Notes under the pieces: model-generated
What the model saw: only the letters and a program-made list of their open reading frames with translations
Database searches by the model: none
What the model was told of the DNA's origin: nothing
Shown here: piece after piece, positions 57,286-64,000 of the stretch
Layout: every line of letters begins with the position of its first letter
Position numbering within the stretch: the first letter of the stretch is position 1
Program-made: the position numbers and the translations under genes
Assembly: GCF_032884065.1 (NCBI RefSeq)
Contig: NC_088865.1
Span: forward strand, 43,657,152 to 43,721,151
Source of the DNA: Artemia franciscana
Lineage: Eukaryota > Arthropoda > Branchiopoda > Anostraca > Artemiidae
Reading direction: 5' to 3'
Length of the DNA: 64,000 nt

Positions 57286-57803
57286 GAAAACGAAACTGAA
57301 CAAGTTCAGACTGTGATCGCTTTAAGACAGTTCTCTTGGGTAAGATACTGAAAAGGAATGTGAATTTGGTTTTGATTTGGGTTGTAGTTTGGCAACTTTG
57401 TAATAGTCATCTATGAGGCCATTAGAGAGAAGGTAGAACTACTGCAGAGGTCAGTGTGCCGACTATGAGAGGTGGGAGAGGTAATGTGTGAAAGTGGCTC
57501 GAACAGCCAGATCATATCTACTACATAAAATAGGATTTAAAGTGAAAATCCCAATAATTGGACAGTGTGTGTTCTTGAAAAAATGTTTTGACTAAAATAA
57601 GTATGATTACTCTTTATCACAACACATGTGAGTGATTGAATCTGTCCATGATTCAGATACTTCAATCTTAAGATCCTTTGTCCAAGATTGGGCAGTAGCC
57701 TATTTTCCAAAATTAGGCTCAAGCCAAAAATACGCAATCACAATTAGGCCTCTACTTTTAACTGTCTGTGCATTTAAAATAGTTACCATCGTATTTGGGT
57801 GAA
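57286..57803. other. Spacer, nothing recognised
   Basis: No supported open frame. The 57537-57737 frame is unplaced. Confidence 0.35.
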
Positions 57804-59546
57804 ATTAAATAAAAAAAAACTAGTTTTTTTAACTGAAAGTAAGGAGCGACATTAAAACTTAAAACGAACAGAAATTACTCCGTATATGAAATGGGTTGTC
57901 CCCTCCGCAGTCCCTCGCTCTTTACGCTAAAGTTTGACTCTTTGCCACAATTCTACTTTTTAAAACAATTACAAACTTTAGCGTAAAGAGCGAGGGACTG
58001 CGGAGGGGACAACCCATTTCATATACGGAGTAATTTCTGTTCGTTTTAAGTTTTAATGTCGCTCCTTACTTTCAGTTAAAAAAACTAGTTTTTTTTTATT
58101 TAATTTCTGAACGTTTTTGAATTAATGCATGTTTGATTTTGGCTCTCCGCACATAAATTATTGAAATGAAATTAGTATATTATTTTTTTTTTGGCTAAAT
58201 GGCTTTCTCTTAGTTTTGATAAGACGATTTTGAGAAATAAGGGGTGGGGAAGGAGGCCTAGCTGCCCTCCAATTTTTTGGTTACTTAAAAAGGCTACTAG
58301 AACTTTTAATATTCAACGAACGTTTTTATTAGTAAAAACTATACCTAACTTAAGAATTAACTTACGTAACAAACTTTTATATTCTTATATTTTTATTATG
58401 TGTACGAGGGGGTTTGTACCCTCGTTAATACCTCGCTCTTTACACTAAATCGTAAGTTTTGTCCCAATTCTTTAAGAATGACCCCTGAATCAAAAAGGCC
58501 GTAGAATAAATAGTTGAAATCACTAAAAATATTTTAGCATAAAGAGCGAGGTATTTATTTCCTCCTAAATACCTCGCTCTTTATGCTAAAGTATTTTTAG
58601 AACCCCTCATGTGCGTAATAATCTCTGTTCGTTTTAAATTTCAATGCTATTCCTTACTTTCATTTGAAAAAACGTTTTCATGTTTATTTTTTCATTGTTT
58701 TTTTTTATAGTAATGCTAGAAAATCCTGCGCCCTTTTCATTGAATTTTTCTTCCCCCATGACATATTCCTCAAAGGAAAGATCCTCCCACAAAGCCCTCT
58801 CCCATCAACCCCACCCCCCAAACCAAAAAATCCCCATGAAAACGTCTGTACACTTCCCAATAACCATTACTATATGTAAACACTGGTCAAAGTTTGTAAC
58901 TTGCAGCCCCTCCCTCAGGGATTGTGGGAAGTCATTCCCAAAGACATAGTTATTATGGTTTTCGACTATGCTGAACAAAATGGCTATCTTAAAATTTTAA
59001 TCTGTTGACTTTGGAAAAAAATGAGTATGCGAGGGGGCCTATTTGCCCTCCATTTTTTTGGTCACTTAAAAAGGGCACTAGAACTTTTCATTTCCGTTAG
59101 AATGAGCCCTCTCGTGACATTCTAGGACCACTTGGTCGATAAGATGACCCCTGGAAAAAAAACAAAAAAAAAACAAACAAACAAATAAACACGCACCCGT
59201 GATTTGTCTTCTGGAAAAAATACAAAATTCCACATTTTTTAGATAGGAGCTTGAAATTTTTGCTATTGAGTTCTCTGATATACCGAATGCGATAGTGTGA
59301 TTTTCGTCAAGATTCTATGACTTTTAGGGGATGTTTCTCCCTTTTTTCCAAAATAGGGCAAATTTTCTCAGGCTCGTAACTTTTGATGACAAAGACTAAA
59401 TTAATTGAAACTTATATATTTAGAATCAGCGTAAAAATTCGATTCTTTAGATGTATCTTTTAGCATCAAAATTCCGTTTTTTAGAGTTCCGTTTACTATT
59501 GAGCCGGGTCGCCCCTTACTACAGTTCCTTACCACGAACTGTTTGA
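57804..59546 (+). mobile_element. Family A element, full-length copy 2
   Basis: Same order and length as 32094-33846. Foldback arms at 57804-57936 and 57972-58104 (133 nt each) enclose a 35-nt loop that is the reverse complement of the loop in copy 1. A second palindromic motif lies at 58525-58597 (AGCATAAAGAGCGAGGTATT against AATACCTCGCTCTTTATGCT). The terminus is a 9-bp hairpin at 59521-59542 followed by TTGA. No coding sequence. Confidence 0.87.
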
Positions 59547-59874
59547 AAAGAAAATAATTCGGTATTTCGGGGCTTCTGACATTATTACTCCTTTGCGGAA
59601 GTTAGGCTCAAAATTGAAAAAGGATTATATTTTTTCTCTGGGCCCCTTCCACATCTTAGTTCGTTTATTTTCCCGTTAGTTTTCACCTGTTTTCGCTTTA
59701 TAGTTGTGTTATCTCTTAGCAGTTCTTTCGTTAGTTGAGTTATGGTTGTGGTATATATGTTTTATCGCTCGTATAGTTGTGTTATTTTCAAATTATACTC
59801 CATAATAGAGAGGCTACGAACACCCAGCATTGTATATTAAGCTCTTAATTTGACGTTTTTTTTCTAACGTGACC

Positions 59875-60708
59875 AGATTCGTCCTGCGCCCTTTTCATTG
59901 ATTTTTTTCCCCCATGGCATATTTCTCCAAGGAAAGATCCTCCCACATAGCCCCCTCCCTCAACCCTACTCCCAAAACCAAAAAAATCCCCCTGAAAACG
60001 TCTGTACACTTCCCAATAACCATTATTATATGTAAGCACTGGTTGAAGTTTGTAACTTGTAACCCCTCCCCCAGGGACTGTGGGGGAGTAAGTCACCCCC
60101 AAAAACATAGTTATTATGATTTTCGACTATGCTAAACAAAATGGCTGTCTCCAAATTTTGATCCGTTGACTTTGGGAAAAAAATGAGCGTGGGAGGGGGC
60201 CTAGATACCCTCCAATTTTTTTGGTCACTTAAAAAGGGCACTAGAACTTTTCATTTCCGTTAGAATGAGCCCTCTTGCGACGTTCTAGGACCATTTGGTC
60301 GATACGATGACCCCTGGGGAAAAAACAAAAAAAAAAAAAAACAAATAAACACGCACCCGTGATTTGTCTTCTGGCAAAAAATGCAAAATTCCACATTTTT
60401 GTAGATAGGAGCTTGAAACTTCTACAGTAGGGTTCTCTGATACGCTGAATCTGATGGTGTCATTTTCGTTAAGATCCCACGACTTTTAGGGGTTGTTTCC
60501 CCCTATTTTCCTAAATAAGGCAAATTTTCTCAGGCTCGTAACTTTTGATGGCTAAGACTAAACTTGATGAAACTTATATATTTAAAATCAGCATTAAAAT
60601 GCGATTCTTTTGATGTAGCCATTGATATCAAAATTCAATTTTTTAGAGTTTTGGTTACTATTGAGCCGGATCGCTCCTTACTACAGTTCGTTACCACGAA
60701 CTGTTTGA
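59875..60708 (+). mobile_element. Family A element, 5'-truncated
   Basis: It matches the second half of the full-length copies from CCTGCGCCCTTTTCATTGA to the terminal hairpin and TTGA at 60708. Abrupt loss of the foldback half suggests truncation or internal recombination. The - strand frame at 60026-60241 is the same small frame as at 33159-33374. Confidence 0.85.
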
Positions 60709-60799
60709 TATTCGAACTAATGAAATACTTATTAAGAAAATTTCAACACAGTAAAGAAAAATTAATTTTTAAGGCGGTATAATAGATATGATGGCATGT

Positions 60800-62640
60800 C
60801 AATTAATTGAGAAGGAGTAGTCAATCTAGACTTGTCCCCAGTTAACGGGGCCACAATTGCCACAATTAGTGGTAAGGAAAGGGTTAAAGAGAGATAGGTA
60901 TAACATTTTCGGAATGTGCTAAGCCACGATAGAATGGCAGGAAAAGATACAGAGGAAAACGAAAGAGTTAGTGATACCTTGGATGTGAAGGAAGATTAGT
61001 TTATGAGGAAGAATTAGCGACAGAACTAAAAGGATTAAAAATAATAAGGCTCCAGGTGCTGATGCTGTGGTAAATGAGTTTCTTAAATATGGTGGCTTTG
61101 AGGTTAGAAATAAATTACTGATGTTTATGAATATGATTTTGAAAAAGGGAAGTACCGAGGATTTTAGAAAAACCCTAATTAAACTACTGTATAAGACCGG
61201 TGATAAGAGTGTGTCATAATTAATAGGCATTATCCTGGCCTCTGTAGGTAGGAAATTACTTAGTAATATGATACTTTTTAGACTGAGAGATGATGTAGAC
61301 AATGTTTTAAGAGAAGAACAGTGCGGTTTTAGAAAAGGTAGAGAAGTCGAGACCAAATTTTCATTCTTGGGTTAACAACTGAGAATTGTTATCAAACACC
61401 TCTGATCCTCAGTTTTATAGATTATGAGTAAGCGTTCGATTCTGTTGATAGATGAGCTTTAGCGAAGGCCTTATCCTTGTATGCTATGCCAGACAAACGT
61501 ATTAGTGATTAGTGCTATGTACGGGAATAACTGCTGCGATTAAGGTAGGAAGTGAGGTTAGCAGTTGGTTCAATACTAAATCAGAAGTTAAGCAGGGCTG
61601 TGTTCTATCCCCCTTTATATTTATCATTTTGATTGACTTTGTTTTAAGGAGCACAGGAAAGGCAGTGGGAGAACATGGAATCAAATGGGGAGGAAACGCT
61701 TTCTGGAATTAGATTACTCTAGTGATTTAAGCATCCTAGACTAAAGTGTGAGTAAAATGAATGAACTTTTAGAGGTTTTGTGAGTTCAGTGTGCTAGAAT
61801 AGGCTTGAAAATTAATGTTAAGAAGATTAAGCGCTAAGGCTTAGAATAAGTGAAGATGAAAAGGTGACTTTAGGTAACGAAAAGATTGACCAGGTGGACA
61901 GCTTCATTTACCTTGGTAGTATCATTAGTAAAGACGGTGGGAGCGGTGAAGATGTTAAAAGTAGAATAGCCAAGGCTCGGGTTGTTTTTCCGCAGTTAAA
62001 AAAGGTTCGGAAGCATTGGAAGATAAGTCTGCAAACTAAGATCAGAACATTGGAAGCTTCAGTGATGACAGTAGTTAAATATGGTTCTGAAGCATGGGCT
62101 CTCCGATTAGCAGATGGAGATTTGCTAGATGTTTTCCAGAGAAATAGCCTACTGATTGTCCTGGGTACCCGGCTGACTGATTGTATTTCAAGCATTAGGG
62201 TGTACGAAAAGTGTGATTCAATCCCGCTTTCTAGGACTATAATGAGAGGAAGGTTGAGAGGGCTAGAGCACTTTCTGCGGATGAAGGATGATAGATTGCC
62301 GAAGATTGTCCTTTTCGGCCAAACGCCTTGGGCTAAACGGAGGTAGGTATTCGACGGTTGGGTTGGGAGTATGTCATAAAGAAAGATTCAAAGGAAATGG
62401 GAACTTCCTGGGAGGGTCTAAAGAGAGAGTCTTTGAATAGATTGGGATGGAAGAGGAGCCTGTGTAGCTGTATTGGCCTCAGGTGGCTTGGTGCTGCGTT
62501 GAGTTTAATAGATATAACTATTGCGATGGTGAATAGGGAGACCTGCATTTGTAGTTTCCTTCCCATTCTTTTCTGTCGATGTCTGAAATAGGTCTCCGTC
62601 CTGTAATTAGATATCTCCTTGTTATTAAACCTCCAGGGGT
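60800..62640 (+). pseudogene. RTE retrotransposon relic, linker to 3' end
   Basis: In shifting frames: NNKAPGADAVVNEFLKYGG (61040-61095), EEQCGFRKGREVETKF (about 61315-61360), EVKQGCVLSPFIFIILIDFV (61585-61645), DQVDSFIYLGSIISKDGG (61888-61940) and YGSEAWALR (about 62080). The same subfamily as 52118-53095. The open piece 61864-62346 covers the C-terminal part. The catalytic FADD is lost. An ATTATTATT stretch at 62648-62660 may be its tail. Confidence 0.82.
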
Positions 62641-62983
62641 GTGATGATTATTATTATTACACCTCCTTGTTATTGCTTATTACACCTGTTATTTTTCAGA
62701 TTATTACATCTTCTTGTTATTGCTCCTTGTTATTACACCTCCAATGGTTTTACAAAAAATAAGAAAACACATTAATTGTCCTCAATGTTAAATTCAGAAC
62801 AGTTATAAACTTGAGAATTTTCAGAACCTTCTGTTTGAAGTAACGCTTCTATGTCACGGAATGAAAGCCTCAGTATTTATAAACACCTGCCAATGAAAAG
62901 GACTCTAGAAATATTGATTCTTTGCTATACCAAGATGTATTGAAAACAAAGAGGTCCTTAACCCTCAAGTTCCTACCTGTAAG

Positions 62984-64000
62984 TTAATTAAATAAAAAAA
63001 CAAGTTTTTTTTTATTTGAAACTAAGGACTGACACTAAAACTTAAAGCGAACAGAATTATTTCGTATATGAAAGGGGTTGTCCCTCCTCGACGCCTCTCT
63101 CTTCACGCTAAAGTTTTACTCTTCATCACAACTCTACTTTTTAAAACAATAAAAGCTTTAGAGCGAGGCGTTGAGGAAGAAAGTCCCTTTCATATACGGA
63201 ATAATTTCTGTTTTAGAGTCGCTCCTTATTTTCAAATATAAACATATGTTTTATACTTAATTTCTGAACGTTTTTCAACTAATGCAGATTCGAATTTGGC
63301 TCACCGTGCATGAAAAATTAGAACGAAATTTGCATATTAATTTTGGCAAATTTATTCCGAATGTGAAAGGGTTGCCACCTCCTCAATACCTTGCTCTTTA
63401 TGCTAAAGCTGTTAGCACTTTCAAAAAAGCTTCCTTATCTAATTAAACGACCTCCATGTTTCAGAAGCCGCTCTTAAAAAATTCGGAGAAACTGTCAAAC
63501 TTTAGCGTAAAGAGCAAAATATTGAGGAGGGGAAACCGTCAGCATTCTTTCCTTTGAGTAAGACTTTAATCTCCAATCGGTTTCTCGATCACTCCAGAAA
63601 TGCCCTCTTCCGTGGAAATTATTTCTCGGAAATCAGCCGCGCAATAAAAAATAAAACAAAATTTGCACATTAATTTCGGCAGATTTATTCCGTATATGAA
63701 GGGTTACCCCTTCCTCAATACCTTGCTCTTTACGCTAAAGCTGTTAGCACTTTTAAAAAAACTTCCTATTGCAATTAAACGGCCCACGTGTCTCAGTGCA
63801 CGCTCTTAAAAAATTGGGACAGACAGTCTAACTTCATCGTAAAGAGCAAGGTATTGAAGACAGGGCCACCCTTCATATATGGAATAATTTCGGTTCTTTT
63901 TTCGAATAATGCCGGTAAATCTGGGTCACCCTGTATGAGATATACCCCTCACGGAACACTTCTCCGTGGGAATTTCATCCAACTTAAAGTGCGCCCCGTC
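62984..64000 (+). mobile_element. Family A element, diverged, running off the window
   Basis: It starts TTAATTAAATAAAAAAAC. The foldback arms (about 62990-63110 and 63150-63240) are decayed. Two further related loop segments follow at 63405-63510 and 63735-63850, each with GCTCTTTAYGCTAAAG on one side and the complement on the other, as if the module were tandemly repeated. Confidence 0.7.

Overview
The window is eukaryotic, AT-rich, repeat-dense genomic DNA, most likely from an invertebrate and probably an arthropod. The basis is spliced exons with GT/AG borders, very long introns, several kinds of non-LTR retrotransposon, hAT-, pogo- and Helitron-type DNA transposon relics, long (TA)n microsatellites and a 100-base N gap (16460-16559). 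A crustacean such as a brine shrimp would fit, but that is only a guess.

One host gene is recognisable. It is a clathrin light chain on the + strand, with five coding exons (22534-22678, 35161-35271, 37748-37810, 39534-39786, 55382-55562). They join in frame to a 250-residue protein spread over about 33 kb. A splice acceptor just before the ATG implies at least one upstream non-coding exon that I could not locate. The poly(A) signal is at 55894. A 12-nt candidate microexon (50648-50659) lies in the last intron, at the place where vertebrate light chains carry neuronal inserts.

Nearly everything else is repeats. Region 1-16.4 kb has fragments of an interspersed foldback family (called family A here), a 5'-truncated APE-type LINE on the - strand (6.4-9.2 kb), an RTE relic (13.6-14.7 kb) and a tRNA-derived SINE. 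Region 16.6-22.5 kb has CR1-like LINE relics and a three-copy repeat. Intron 1 holds a 200-bp (TA)n tract and a nested block: a hAT transposase relic is split into two pieces (25.3-26.0 and 29.8-31.4 kb) by (TA)n, a Helitron with recognisable ends, and an RTE copy with an uninterrupted 592-codon frame. A full-length family A copy (32.1-33.85 kb) follows. Introns 2 and 3 hold a MITE and small relics. Intron 4 contains three unrelated tandem arrays (about 275, 240-300 and 129 bp periods) and another RTE copy. Downstream of the gene lie a pogo-like transposase relic, three more family A copies and an RTE relic.

The most unusual signal is family A. Full-length copies are about 1.74-1.75 kb. They begin with a near-perfect inverted repeat of 128-133 bp arms, and the loop between the arms is inverted in one copy relative to another. 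They end in a conserved 9-bp hairpin followed by TTGA. An internal segment of the family seems to have seeded the 275-bp satellite in intron 4.
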